Notes: generated by a model from the sequence alone, not told the origin. A stretch of 34,320 nucleotides of DNA from Gnetum montanum (GCA_015680685.1 MNCI01016091.1:290223-324542), one strand, 5' to 3'. Positions 1 through 10,691 are shown, counted from the stretch's first letter. Program-made: numbers and translations.

Positions 1-835
1 AACACCTTTTCACATGACTTACTCCACTCAAAAGGTGAATCCTTATTTGTGAGTTCTACCAACGATTTGGCTCTTTTCAAGAATTTTTCGATAAATCTTT
101 TGTAGTATCCTGTATAGCACAAAAAGGAACATACATCTTTTACTATTTATAGCCTTTGAGTGATATTTTGGATGACTCTGATTTTTTTAGGATCTACCTC
201 TATACTCTTTTGGAAGATTTTGTGTCGCAGTACTATGCCTTCCTAAACCATAAGATGGCTCTTCTACTAATTGAGCTTTAGATCATTTTTAATACATATT
301 TTAAGTACTTTCTTCAATTGGTCCAAGGCTTGCTTGAAATCTAGCTCGTATGTGGAGAGATCAACCATGAAAACTTCAACACCCTTGCCTATTTGCTTTT
401 GGAAGAAACTTAAAACTAGTCTCTGGAAGGTTGCTAGTGCATTGCACAAACCAAAAGGAATTTTTTTGTAAGTAAATGTTTCCCATGGACTGGTGAATGT
501 GGTTTTCTCTTGATCCTCTGGTGCAGTGCAAATTTAATTGTATCCATTGTACCCATCCAGAAAATTGTAGTACTCATGTCCTAAAATTACATCCACGACT
601 TGATCAACAAAGGACAATAAAAAATGATCCTTAAACATGGCTAAGTTTAACAACTAGAAGTCGATGTAGACGTGCCATTTGCCTTCCTTTTTTAGAACTA
701 CCATAGGGCTTACCCATTCACTATCCACAATTGGATAAATGAATTCTACGTTTAGAAAGTTTTCCAAGTCTTGCTTAATTACCTCCTCGAGTTTAGCATT
801 AAGTCTTTGTTGAGGTTGGCATTTTGGTTTGATTG
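1..835 (-). pseudogene. Ty3/gypsy reverse transcriptase remnant
   Basis: Reading the minus strand from about 835 to the left edge gives a broken but clear gypsy reverse transcriptase. Motifs in order are RLNAKLEEVIKQDLENFL, WVSPMVVLKKEGKWHVYIDF, YYNFLDGYNGYN, EDQEKTTFTSPWETF, IPFGLCNALATFQRLVLSFF and VEVFMVDLSTY, then GYYKRFIEKF at the start of the connection region. The order and wording match the plant Athila/Tat-like side of Ty3/gypsy (family knowledge). The catalytic F-M-D-D box reads F-M-V-D, so one catalytic aspartate is lost, and several in-frame stops are present. The gene runs off the left end of the window, so RNase H and integrase would lie outside. It is downstream of the protease and gag remnants of the same element. 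Confidence 0.85.
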
Positions 836-1439
836 CAGGATTAGTCTAAATCCCGTGTTGGCAAATTCATGGATCAATTCCTGTGATCTCATCATAAGAC
901 CACACGAATACTATGGGCCATGTTTTGAGCACTTCTAGTAGTTTCCTTTTTGTTCATTTTCTAGGTTGGCATTGATAATTACTGGCTTCTTATTGCTTAG
1001 AAATGCATATTCTAATGTTGTTGGTAGGGCCTTCAATTCCAGCAGTTCTAGTTCAATTGTGTTTAGGATTTCTACGTGTCCCTCATCTATTTCTTCCTTC
1101 TGATTGTTCTAAGGGTAAGAGTGTCTTTTTCTTAATTGTTCCAACTTATCTATTTTTGCCATGCAGGTATTGATGATCTATTCTTCTAGTTTGATGTACT
1201 TATTAGGTTGGGTTTCTTCAGTGGTAATCAGCCACTAGGTGCCCTCGTGTTGGGTGGTTGTTGCATACAAGCAATTTTGCACACAACTTAATTTTTACGC
1301 ATTGATTACATGCCTTAGTCCTTTTTCATTTAATGGCCCAAATTCTTTGCACACAATTGCACCCATGATCATTATATGCAATACATGGAACCCTTCGTCT
1401 GTGTATGATTCCAACTTCATCTTCCTTGGAAATTTCCAA

Positions 1440-1740
1440 GGATAAATCATGAATTCTAAGCTTAGCATCCATGGTGCTAAGCTAACCTCTTCCCATGATA
1501 ATTGGGAACTTTACCTTATGTTTCTCCACATGAATTACTAGAAAATCAATGGGATAGGACCAGCCACTAATGATGGTATTCACATCATCCACCTATCCAA
1601 GTGGAACTTTGATTGACTGGTCTACAAGCTCTAAATGAATGTTACTTTTCTTTAGTGGTGGGAGGTTCCAGGCTTAGTACATGTCTTGAGATATCACATT
1701 TACTCTAGACGCAGAATCTAATAGATCATTGCATGGTTTT
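1440..1740 (-). pseudogene. Ty3/gypsy aspartic protease remnant
   Basis: The minus strand reads NDLLDSASRVNVISQDMY, then LELVDQSIKVPLG, then a VDD segment, YPIDFLVIHVEKHKVKFPI, and IMGRG followed by a stop. This follows the layout of plant gypsy retropepsins: an ALLDLGASVNLIP-type active site, a flap region, a hydrophobic FPVDF strand and an ILGRPFLAT motif. The catalytic region reads D-S-A-S instead of the usual D-[LST]-G-A-S, and in-frame stops interrupt it, so it should be inactive. It lies between the gag remnant (upstream on the minus strand, higher coordinates) and the reverse transcriptase, the normal gag-protease-RT order. About 700 bp between protease and RT hold no recognisable domain. 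Confidence 0.7.
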
Positions 1741-2099
1741 TTTTCACTATTTGGAGATAAATCAAGGGACTTCTTAGATTAGTTCTTTTCTATGAATGAG
1801 CCCCTACCTTGATCCAATGGGTTGTTTGTGTGAGAATGATAGTTGTGATGTTTGGACTTGATGAAGTTAGAAGCTTAGTGCATTGGGAAGGACTTGATGT
1901 GGATGGGATGCAGTTAGATGTGTTCCCCATTTGTTGAGTTTTCTTTGGGCTCATTTTGAAGAACAATCATTTCTTGGACTAAGACTCATAAGTAACCTTC
2001 CTCTCATGTGTATTAACTACCCTTGTAGAACTTTTTGGTTGAGGTTGTGATGGTAAGTTTCCTTACATAATAGGAGGTGGCATTGGTGGCATAAGACTA

Positions 2100-4369
2100 A
2101 AGTCTTGAGTAGTAGGTCCAGCTATTGGTGGATGCACATATAATTTGGAATTGATCCTTGCTAGCTTCAATTTGTGGTATTTTGTTGAATAGTATTGTGG
2201 GGTTTGAACATTTTCATGATCAAGTGAGACTGGATGTTGGACATAGTATCCATAAGGATTAGGTTATCGATATGGATACTGTTGATGCAGTGGTGGCATG
2301 GCCCATGATTGTGGTTGTTGCCGCTAATAATGGTAGTCCTCCTAAGGCTGTGGTAAGACTCCACTAGGATAGTATGTTGGTTGAGGTTGACTTTTGTAGT
2401 TACCTTGAGGATAAGGTAACTATTTGGGCATTTGCTTTTGAATAAATCATGGGTTACGTGTGTATGCCCTAGTTTTTTACATATGTATCATGACTAGACA
2501 ACATCCCTTAGGATGTTTGTACTGGCACATGGTGCAACCTTCATCATCTATGGAGCTAGTTTCTAAGTACCAAGCTATTGAAGTAACTTTGTCCTTTTGT
2601 CCAAATTCTTTCTTCTTCTTTTTGTCTCTACCTCTATTGAGCACTTGTTTTGCTTTTTCCTCAACATTCTTTAATGTTGTGCATCATTCATCTACTGAAT
2701 CCCACATTTTCGCTACATGTGCTACTACATTGGCAATAGATTTCTGAATTGGTAGCGTCTCTTTCCTGATGACCTAGTTCAAGGTTTGTTCCTCTTGGAT
2801 ATCACATACATGTGCATATCTTTTTTAGATTGATGGATCCCTATTGTATTCTTCAGCTCATTCTCTTTTGCTAAGTTTCCCTTCTTCTTTTACCACTTGA
2901 TTGATGAGTCTTTAAATTTGATGGATGGTTAATTCTAATACTTTTCCTTGGGCATAAACCCCAAAGGTCTCTCTTGTTTTACTTCTTAGCCCATCTATGA
3001 TGTGCCTTAGCTATTCCTTTGATGAAAATCCATGGCTTCGGTATTTGTGTAACAGTGAATAATATCTACCTATTGCTGCATCAAGGGTCTCATGAGTCCC
3101 TTGTTTCCAGTTCTAGATTTGCTTTCTTAGGTTTAACACTCATGAATATGCATGATATTTGTCATTAAAAATTTCAAGCATGGTATTGTAATGTTTGATG
3201 GATTTAGGTTCCAGTGACCTTTACCAACTTTCTGATTCCTTCACAAGTGTCCTAGGAAACAACTTCAATTTTTGCTAATCACTCTCTATATTTTGAAGGG
3301 CATAGGCATTATGGAATACTTGAAGGTGATGTTGAGGATCAATGTTGTAACCTCCTTCAAATTGAGGCATGCTATTCATATCTAACTATTTAATTCAACT
3401 ATCTCGCATGTGCCTGGTTAGTATGTAGACTACTTCTTGAATGTTGATCATGTTCCAAGTTGCCATAAGGGGTTCATCATCATGATCAAGTTCATAGACT
3501 TTGTGGTAATTGTGACCCCTTCTATGCTTGTACCTCTCTTGATATTATTTTTTCCCTCTATGTCTCCTTTTTTCTTACTCCTCATCTTCTAAATTAGAAT
3601 ACCTTGAGTATCGATCATGATGACCATGAGATCTTCTCTTTTCCTTATCAAAATCTTGGTACTTGTGCTATCTCCTATCATAGTCCTCTGATGATCATGA
3701 TGAAGTAGAGGAGGTAGTAGGAGAACAATGTCAACTGGTTCTCCTTTCATGACTCTTGTGAGTTTCTTTGTAGGACTTAGTAGGATTCCTTAGCCTACAG
3801 TCTTACTTGTATCTTGAGTTAATAGCCTACCCCTTGTGTGGCTCTATTAGAGTAGAGTGAAGTTGGAATTTGATAGGTTCTTATAATTTGATGATAGGTG
3901 CCTTTGATGGCTCCTCAAGATCTTGGTGGAGTTATTCTGAAATAAACTGATCAGCATCAAGCTCTTCTATGATAACATATGTGTTGGCTTACTTCCATTT
4001 GGTATGAACATGTTTGATTTCCATAGTAGCATCTCTTTTTATTTGATCCCTTGTAGGTTCATAGGGTTTGGTCATGTGTTGAGTCACATGCTACCCTTCT
4101 TGAATATGGTCCAAGTGCATTCATTTTAGAGTAGTTTGTAGCATGTTTGGTATTGCATGTTTGAGAGGAAAAACTATGTTGCCTTGCATATCTCTCCATC
4201 TTATTTGTCTGTCCTAATGGAGTATGAAGGTGAAGTCTAGATGGTATGGATTAGCATGAGCATAAGTAATACGTGTCTGCATGGGAATTCCCTAGTGTTC
4301 TTCATCAGCAATTCTGTCACTACTCCTTGTTTCCTTGGCAGGTGATAGTTGATCATTATGTGAAGCCAT
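2100..4369 (-). pseudogene. Ty3/gypsy gag remnant of the left element
   Basis: The frame opens with an ATG at 4,369 on the minus strand (MASHNDQLSPAK) about 70 bp inside the primer-binding site, the expected place for gag. The decayed translation keeps a recognisable retrotransposon gag core: YNTMLEIFNDKYHAYS, a stop, then LRKQI, GTHETLDAAIGRYYSLLHKY and LRHIIDGLRSKTRETF, matching the 'short peptide, multimerising core, large effective target' pattern of plant gypsy gag. A basic, Arg/His/Ser-rich stretch precedes it (about 3,500-3,800). Near 2,495-2,540 a cysteine-histidine cluster (CTMCQYKHPKGCC) sits where a nucleocapsid zinc knuckle would be, but its spacing is not canonical. There are more than a dozen stops, mostly TAG or TAA where CAG or CAA is expected. 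The 3' limit is arbitrary. Confidence 0.7.
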
Positions 4370-4436
4370 GTTATCATTTCTTAATGGTTTGCGTTAAGTG
4401 TGCTTTTTATTAAGGTTGTAAAGATTAGAGTTAGGT

Positions 4437-4448
4437 TTTGATACAATG
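4437..4448 (-). other. Primer-binding site of the left element
   Basis: On the minus strand this reads TTGTATCAAAAC, 9 of 12 positions equal to the initiator tRNA-Met complement used by many plant LTR elements (TGGTATCAGAGC). It directly abuts the proposed LTR end at 4,450 and lies just upstream of the gag start. Confidence 0.55.
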
Positions 4449-4449
4449 A

Positions 4450-5309
4450 ACTTTGGAAAATTAATTACCTTGTATAACATTGACTTATCCCTGAAAATGG
4501 TGCTAATGATGAGCAGTGGAGTATCCAACATCCAACCATATGAGATACAAGTGTTCACGCGCAATCCCAATCGAACTTTGTAGATAAGGCAATGTGATTA
4601 TACTAGTAATTAGTTAGCATTTGTGATCATTGTCTTCACACATGAGCTAGTAAAATCAATGCGTGTGGGTTAACCCACGACGAGGTATATGATATTGATG
4701 TTGTATTGGCCATTAAGCTCCTAGTAAACATGAACTGAAAGTAAGGGTTTTGAAATCTAAGTGGCAGTAAAACAAATCTAAGCTAGCCTATCTTTTGATC
4801 ACACCTTGGACTTTGTGCAACTACTACTGGGATTACTAAGTACTACACTACTGGGTTACCAAGTAGTTACACTTATGTGCTCAAGATTAGTTGTACTCAT
4901 TCTGCTTAAAGACATTAAAAGTAAATTGGAAGTAATCGTAAACATTAACTATGAAAATAGTATACAGTAACAAACATAAACTAAGTGTTGCTGCAATGAT
5001 TTAGAGTAATCGTGATCTTTATTGCTAGCCATGCAATGCATCCAAGTACATCACACTTGAATAAAGATTCCATTCAATTACAAAACATCATAATGTAGGA
5101 ACACACTGCTAAGTACTAAATTCAAGAAAACAAACTGAAAGAGTTTTGTTACTAAGTTATCGAATCTATTGCGGAACCGTGCACCCAACTGTTGCTTATA
5201 TAGGCTAGCACGCACCCCGTGATCTCATTTATACGATAGCGTATGCTAAGATACGAAAATGTATCTACAATATTGTTGACTTAAAATTTTTGTATTTAGC
5301 ACCTTATCA
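4450..5309 (-). mobile_element. 5' LTR of the left Ty3/gypsy element
   Basis: An 860-bp stretch runs, on the + strand, from TGAACTTTGG next to the primer-binding site to ACCTTATCA at 5,309, so it has TG...CA termini. Two features place it in the same LTR class as 16,312-17,274, 24,365-25,329 and 26,649-27,480: the shared sequence around 4,508 (TGATGAGCAGTGGAGTATCC) and a TATA box about 107 bp from the outer end. It is the outer 5' LTR of the element whose gag, protease and RT lie at lower coordinates. The matching 3' LTR would be outside the window. The sequence beyond 5,309 is unrelated flank. Confidence 0.7.
5195..5202 (-). promoter_or_regulatory. LTR TATA box (left element)
   Basis: The minus strand reads TATATAAG. 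It lies 107 bp inside the outer LTR end, and the same-class LTRs have TATAAATA at 17,141-17,148, 25,196-25,203 and 27,362-27,369, always 111-126 bp from the outer end. It would start transcription toward gag. Confidence 0.6.
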
Positions 5310-5422
5310 TTCCTAGTTTGCATTTAGTAGGTTAAGGCTACATTCGATTAGAGATGGTGCTTCATTTTGTCATATCATTGGTTTAAGCTCTAAGGTTATA
5401 TTAAATTGAAGACCTTTTATGA

Positions 5423-5456
5423 CCATGAACTAAGTATTTCAATACTTAGTTCATGG
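5423..5456. repeat. Perfect 16-bp inverted repeat with 2-bp loop
   Basis: Two perfect 16-bp complementary arms (CCATGAACTAAGTATT and its reverse complement) are separated by TC. It lies just outside the left LTR in otherwise simple AT-rich DNA. It could extrude as a hairpin. I see no transposon ends around it, and its role is unknown. Confidence 0.9.
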
Positions 5457-5549
5457 AGGTATTCTTTTGGAAGTGTAAAGAACATTTTTGCATGAACATA
5501 CTTCTTTTATATCTTAGAAGAAAGGCTAAATTCATGGTATACTAGTTAA

Positions 5550-5780
5550 GAACTTAAGAAGGAACCACCACTTGGAATGATGGTAAGGTGTTTGTTTCTC
5601 TAGTCATAAGACAAGGGTTCAAGCCTTTGCAAAGCCACTTAAAATAAGTTAGGCTTTCATTCATCTATTGACCTTCTAGGGCTCCACCTTGGTAGGATGG
5701 ATATTGAGCCTTTGGCTGACGATCCTTTATGAGTTAATACCTTAGAGTTGTTTAAGTATAAAATCATTAGCAAAAAAAAG
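5550..5780 (+). mobile_element. SINE-like element with tRNA-type promoter boxes
   Basis: The segment has an A-box-like run (TGATGGTAAGG, about 5,578) and a B-box-like GGTTCAAGCC at 5,616-5,625, spaced as in tRNA-derived SINEs. A body of about 150 bp follows (phrases CTCCACCTTGGTAGGATGG and TTTGGCTGACGATCC) and ends in a short A-rich tail near 5,770-5,778. This layout, tRNA-like head, unrelated body and poly(A), is typical of plant tRNA-derived SINEs. I could not find a clean target-site duplication, and the 5' end is an estimate. Confidence 0.5.
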
Positions 5781-7000
5781 TGAAATGAATATTTTGAAAA
5801 TCTTTGTTTCTTATAGCAAAAATTCATACTAGCTTTGAATAAAATTTTTTTATCTCATTTATAAGTCTATATTGGTTCTAGCATGCACTTTCAACATTTA
5901 CACTTCACTAATATTCATTGATCATGTTGTGGATTTCAAATAAGAAGAAGAAATGAATTCTACAAACCAAAATTTAAAGTAATTGAAGGTCATGTCTATG
6001 TATGGAAGAACAAACAATTGAAGTGAAAACATTAAAATAAAAGGAAAAAGTCAAAGATTAAGAGAAGACAACATAGAACTTTTTGTAACATAGGAACAAA
6101 TGTTTCATAATTTTTATTTTTATTTTTAGATCATATAGGATAATATAGGAAAATCTATTTATTATTAAAAGATTGATGGATGGATGTAATAATTGAATGA
6201 CCACAATCTTACTTCTCTCTTCAATTCCTATCCCATTTTTCATGAAAGTAGACTTGTCCCTTCATTAGTTATAATGGCCCCATCAAATTCCTATAAATGC
6301 ATAGCGATTTTCTGTTGTATTTTGATTAAGAGGTAAGAACATTGACTTGATTATGAAATTTCTCTCCATGTTCATCAAATTCATCACTTATTCATTAATT
6401 GATCATTCATCAACATTCACCAATTCATCAAGGTTCAATACATCATCATACTTCATTGCATTTCAGGAAGTCTAAAAATCACATTTGGGCTTACTTTTTT
6501 ATAATAAATTTCAACCATCAAATTAACTCATATCAAGTCCAAATTTTACAAATAGGTAGATTGTTGAAAAAGCTTTGCATAAAATATTTACTCATTCCAT
6601 AAGTCTCTTGAATTGCAAAGATATTCATCCTGTAAATCACCAATTTTTACCTTGGATGCTAATAAGTTTTATTTAACACCCCTTTTTCAAGCCAAATTTG
6701 CATCATTAAATAAATTCCAATTGATCTAAAATTTTATAGGTTTATAGAATGCAAAAAAAGCTTTCCAAGAAGCCCAAGATCAACCCAAAACTCATCTAGA
6801 TTACAAGGATATCACAACTACAAAATAATAAAAAAATTAGTTTTTTACAATTGACCCTCCCACATCATTTGATAAAAAGGGCAGTTAAAAACATCTATAA
6901 AATAAAAAATTATTTTGAATCTTCTTATTTCAGAAAAATCAACAATCTAGAATAGTACAAATAGTTGTTCTCTTAATCCAAACTTAGATTCATATATATA
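5781..7000. other. AT-rich spacer, no gene seen
   Basis: Strongly AT-rich DNA with only short unrelated reading frames on both strands. No repeat-family hallmark, RNA gene or conserved protein pattern was recognised. Confidence 0.7.
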
Positions 7001-8055
7001 GGTGAATTATCTTCTCTATCTTCTTTTAATGTAGTAGAGTTTATCATCTTTTTATTTGAGCGACTTTAGTTATAATATTTTTATATAGAATTTTAGTTTT
7101 AGTTTCATAATATTGAGTCTTGCTTGTTGGTTAGATAGTTATTTCATATAGCATTGTACATGAAGGTGTTGAACTCAAAACTCAATATTGATATATCTTT
7201 CCAGTAGCTATGTTGCCAATAGAGAAACATGCTGATGTTATCTATTACCAAAAGATATTTTTATTAATTTATCTTTTCCATTGATAATGTAATAGAGGCA
7301 ATTTTGTGTCATCCATCTTCACCACTATTATTATCCTATCAAGTTAGAATGAACATTGTTCCAACATTTATCTTGCTAGAAAAAAGTCTTAATATTTCTT
7401 AACACATTCCTGTAATTACTCCTATCACATTGTAGTTACTTTTATCATAATCTTTATTATGATCTTATCAACATAGTATTAATTATCACTAGAGAAAAGT
7501 CAGGATTATAAATGTTTTTACTCTAATTACCTTATATGCTATGTTATGTTCAACTTTATCAATTATATAATATCACATTGGCACATCACATTTAATTTCA
7601 TCATCATGTTTATTGTCATCTAATTGATATAGAGTCAGTCATTCAACATAGAAGTTAAGATTAGAAAATTCATTGCTCTAATTACTTTATATTCAACTTT
7701 ATCGAGATAAGGTCAATTGTTTAAAATAGAAAAGTCCCACGTTACCCTTCCCTCCAATTCCCTTGTATTCTACTTTACAGTCAGCTTCGTCATTCTTATC
7801 CGTGTTCTATCTTACGCTATCTATCACAGCACATCACATCCAATTCTATAATTGCCACCTTTGTTGTTATGTGATGAATGTGTGTCAGTAGAAAAGTTAA
7901 GGATCACACAATCCAATTACTTTAATTGCCTTATACACCGACATCACTTTCACCTTTAAATACGATTTTTAAAGTCCCAATGGTGGCAAAAACGGTGCTA
8001 ATTTTTTCGTGCTGTTATGACAATACATGACTTTGACGAAGACTTTGACAAAAGC
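7001..8055 (+). repeat. Copy of the RLP upstream region
   Basis: This block is collinear with 28,670-29,770 upstream of the receptor gene, in the same orientation. Shared landmarks include GTAGTAGAGTTTAT (7,027 and 28,706), CATAATATTGAG followed by CTCAAT near 7,170 and 28,845, the CTCTAATTACCTTAT minisatellite units, CAAAAACGGTGCT near 7,987 and 29,617, and ACTTTGAC at 8,043-8,049 and 29,753-29,760. The offset stays near 21.7 kb along its length. It contains TTGAC motifs at 8,033-8,037 and 8,045-8,049. No LRR coding sequence follows it, so it is an orphan promoter-like copy. Confidence 0.75.
7378..7960 (+). repeat. Irregular minisatellite inside the upstream copy
   Basis: Diverged units begin with AGAAAAGT or a close variant at about 7,378, 7,491, 7,650, 7,728 and 7,889. 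Better-preserved units contain CTCTAATTACCTTATA, a CACATCACATTTAATTTCATC segment and GTCAGTCATTCAACA. Unit length varies from about 80 to 170 bp because of internal deletions. Confidence 0.6.
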
Positions 8056-9290
8056 ATCTTCAATCATTTTAGGTCTGCGGCGGAAAAAATAAAACAATCA
8101 CCATAGAGAAGAAAATAAAGGGAAAGAGATTATGATTGGTCCCAACACACGGCTTTCTTAAGACAGTCCGGGTCCGCGAAAAAGAATTTTGGTCTGTGGT
8201 AGTGTTTTGCTTTAGTATGTGGCTGGTTATTACTTTGATTTTGCCTGAGTTGGGTTAGCAGGATTCAAGATTGCTTTTGCTGGTGCACTCCTTTTCATTG
8301 TGGGCCGGCCATGTTTGGCTACATCTTCTGTTTATTTGTTTGTGTACTCTCCTTTTTCTACGGACGGTGAAGACCAATAAAATTTTGTGTTGCTGCAACT
8401 ATGTCTTTGATAGTCAAAAACTTGCTAGGCCTCATCCAAATTGCATGCCCAAGTCAGGCTATATAGAACCACAATGACTGGCCATCCTGATTTTTCTGTT
8501 ACCCTCTTCCATGCTTTAATGATTCAGTGAAACGAGTCGGCAAAGAAAGTCCGGGAAAAACACGAAGTTACGAAAACCATACTGAAAAGCAGAGATAGAT
8601 CTATATGATGATTTGCTGCTGCCCAAGCACTTTTAAGTGCCCCGTTATGGATATGGACTTTTGTCGCTTTTGGTTAGTAGGCTTGGAAGGTTAGAAAAAT
8701 GAGAAGCATTTTAACAAAAATCGTTGGCTCTTTATTGCTTCATTCAATCTTGAAACAATACCGTCCTGCACAGATAAAAATACTCATGTACATTACCTCA
8801 AGCTTCAAGCGGGGTTGCAAAAGAGGGTTATTAGAACCTTGAATAAATACTTTAAGATATATATAGTATGGTACTGTTCACTATAATGCTATCTATAACT
8901 AAACTAACAATTCATTATTAATAATAGCAAATGTGTCCTTTTGGTATTTTTTGAATTTCCAAATTTGTTAATCTTTTTCTAAATAAAAATATATATTATG
9001 ATAAAAATTTCATGCACTATGTTTGTTCCATGTGCTTAACTAGATTATGATATCATAATTATCTAATATATGAAACTAAAACTGAAATATTTTTCTAAGA
9101 CCCTTTGGATCTATCATATTAAACCCAGTAGAATCAAACTCATAACAATTAAGTGTGAAGCTAAATGTTATGAGTTGAGCACTTTTCTGTGCAGAGTGAG
9201 GTTGGCGATGGTGATGGAGTCTATCATGGCATTTTAATAATACACGATGAAGCCATGTTTTGCACTACAAACGTTTTTTAATATTACTAC
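8056..9290. other. Spacer, no gene recognised
   Basis: The first 550 bases are less AT-rich than the surroundings and include a 68-codon open frame at 8,271-8,477. That frame is hydrophobic and Cys/Leu-rich and resembles no family I know. The rest is AT-rich without recognisable features. No trace of an LRR gene follows the promoter-like copy. Confidence 0.55.
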
Positions 9291-9299
9291 AATTAAAAT

Positions 9300-9575
9300 T
9301 AAAATTAAAATTAAGTGATTTTGTGAGTATCTTAAGTATTATCAATTTGAAACTAACATAAACAATATTAGAATCTTATCCTCAGATATTGAAAGCCATT
9401 TTCTTCCTAAGAATCTAGAGTATTGTTTTTAAGAATCACTAAGACTCACCAAATGAATATCTTAAGTTTAATCAATTTAAAACCAAGACTAATCTATTTT
9501 CTTCATAACAATATAGGATATTGTTTTTGGAAATCACTAAGAGTCACTTAAGTCTAATCAATTTAAAACTAAGAC
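9300..9575. repeat. Short decayed tandem repeat
   Basis: Three diverged units share ATCTTAAGT followed by TAATCAATTTAAAAC, and a TATTGTTTTT...AATCACTAAGA segment. They start near 9,310, 9,434 and 9,537 (the last truncated), giving a period of about 100-120 bp. A small AATTAA run (three copies of TAAAAT) sits at the left edge, near 9,292-9,315. Confidence 0.55.
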
Positions 9576-9626
9576 TATGGCCTTATGTTCTTTCGAAATG
9601 GAGCATAAAGGTTTATTATTATTAAT

Positions 9627-9699
9627 TGGAGACACAAGGTATCAATCCCCATACCTCTCACATGCAAAGTAAGCACTCTACCATATGAGCTACATCCCT
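9627..9699 (-). tRNA. tRNA-Ala(UGC)-like sequence, probably a pseudogene
   Basis: The 73 nt on the minus strand have the length and layout of a nuclear tRNA-Ala. Anticodon TGC is at positions 34-36 (9,664-9,666). The anticodon stem (27-31 with 39-43) and the D stem (10-13 with 22-25) both pair fully, each with one G-T wobble. The D-loop keeps GG and the sequence closely follows plant tRNA-Ala (GATGTAGCTCA at the start, CTCCA at the end). The acceptor stem has an A-C mismatch and several G-T pairs. The T stem has three wobbles, and the T-loop reads ATTGATA instead of the usual TTCGANN form. These changes look like C-to-T decay of a once functional gene. No T-run terminator follows immediately. 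Confidence 0.6.
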
Positions 9700-10425
9700 T
9701 ACCTCATTGATTTGTAGATGTAACTCCCTACGTGCAAGATCATGAGCAATATGATTTTGAAATCCTGAACCATCATCTCTTATCAATAAGGCATTTTCAG
9801 AAAACAAAATTAGAGATGCTTGGCCTATGGGATGTTGATAAAATGCATGGTTGGATGTTATAGTATACACGAGAGGATGTTGCAAAGTTCACTACAAGCT
9901 TTATTGCCAACAGTAAATCATCTCGCTCCATGATTATTATTGATTGTGACTATAGTGCCTACGATTTTGATAAGTTGGGTGCAAAGTAAAAAAAATGCTA
10001 CAATAAAATTGTAGGGCACATTATGTTTTCATAGTCAATGGATGAAGTTGTTTCCCCTTTATGAATGATTATCTAGGGAACAACTAGTATTGGAAAGTCA
10101 TTTCTCATAGGCGTGCTTCGTAATGCTTTCATTAAATACTACCATGAAAAACATAATGCTTTACTTGTCATGGCACCCATAGGAGCTATGACATTTAACA
10201 TTAACACAACAACCATTCATTCCAGTTTGAGCATTGGAATAGGTTACTAAAAACTTTGTACACATAACATCTATTTACTTTTGCAAGCTTGGATTATTCA
10301 TTATTCTATATGTACCATGAGCATGCTATTTAGTGTTATTTATGTGAGAGATCACTATTGTTGTCATCATCTAAGATTCTGACACAAACATCCTGTCGAC
10401 GCAGCTGACCGAAGATACTTCATCA
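9700..10425. other. Unassigned flank next to a polypurine-tract-like site
   Basis: By position this should hold the 3' LTR of the element ending at 10,426: its right edge ends in TTCATCA just before a polypurine-like tract, as other LTR ends here do. However, I cannot align it with either LTR class of the nest. A 75-codon minus-strand frame at 9,658-9,885 overlaps the tRNA-like sequence and matches nothing I recognise. Confidence 0.35.
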
Positions 10426-10665
10426 TACCCCCACAACTGAATGAAACTCATCCTTGGGTTCTTTACAAAATAGGGAAGGTATAGAATTATTGACTGACAA
10501 AAACATAAAAAAACAAAACTAAGTGCCTGGGTGTACACATTGACATCGATTACAAAATTGTGGTGTTCATGACACAAAATTGAACACCAGAACATGCCTA
10601 AAAAAATTGGACAAACATCCTCTAACGGAGTGAAGATTATGGAAAAGATTAGATGGTCCTAAGTA
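10426..10665 (-). pseudogene. Truncated pol tail with polypurine tract
   Basis: The segment is homologous to 17,275-17,675 and 25,330-25,728: shared words include TTACAAAAT, TTATTGACTGAC, AAGTGCC.GGGTGTA, GTGTTCATGA and TTGGACAAAC. On the minus strand it ends in a purine-rich run (GGGGGTA) before TGATGAAG. That fits the last part of the internal region of a plant gypsy element, just before a 3' LTR. It directly follows the gag-like body at 10,692, so protease, RT, RNase H and integrase are missing between them. This makes the unit a deletion derivative. Confidence 0.55.
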
Positions 10666-10691
10666 GTGGAGATTCTTGATGTTTTGGAGGA

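Noticed and set aside
7378-7960. Possible CRISPR-like array of spaced repeats
   Set aside because: Units are diverged, of uneven length and directly adjoining, in a plant nuclear context. It is a minisatellite.
8271-8477. 68-codon hydrophobic + strand frame after the promoter-like copy
   Set aside because: I looked for a signal peptide plus LRR start, as expected of a lost RLP, but no LRR or cap motif follows.
9629-9648. GAGACACAAGGTATCA resembles the LTR end plus primer-binding site of the nest
   Set aside because: It is on the opposite strand and is fully explained as the 3' part of the tRNA-Ala-like sequence. No LTR continues from it.
9658-9885. 75-codon minus-strand frame upstream of the tRNA-like sequence
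   Set aside because: Its 3' end overlaps the tRNA-like sequence, it has no recognisable motif, and stops surround it.
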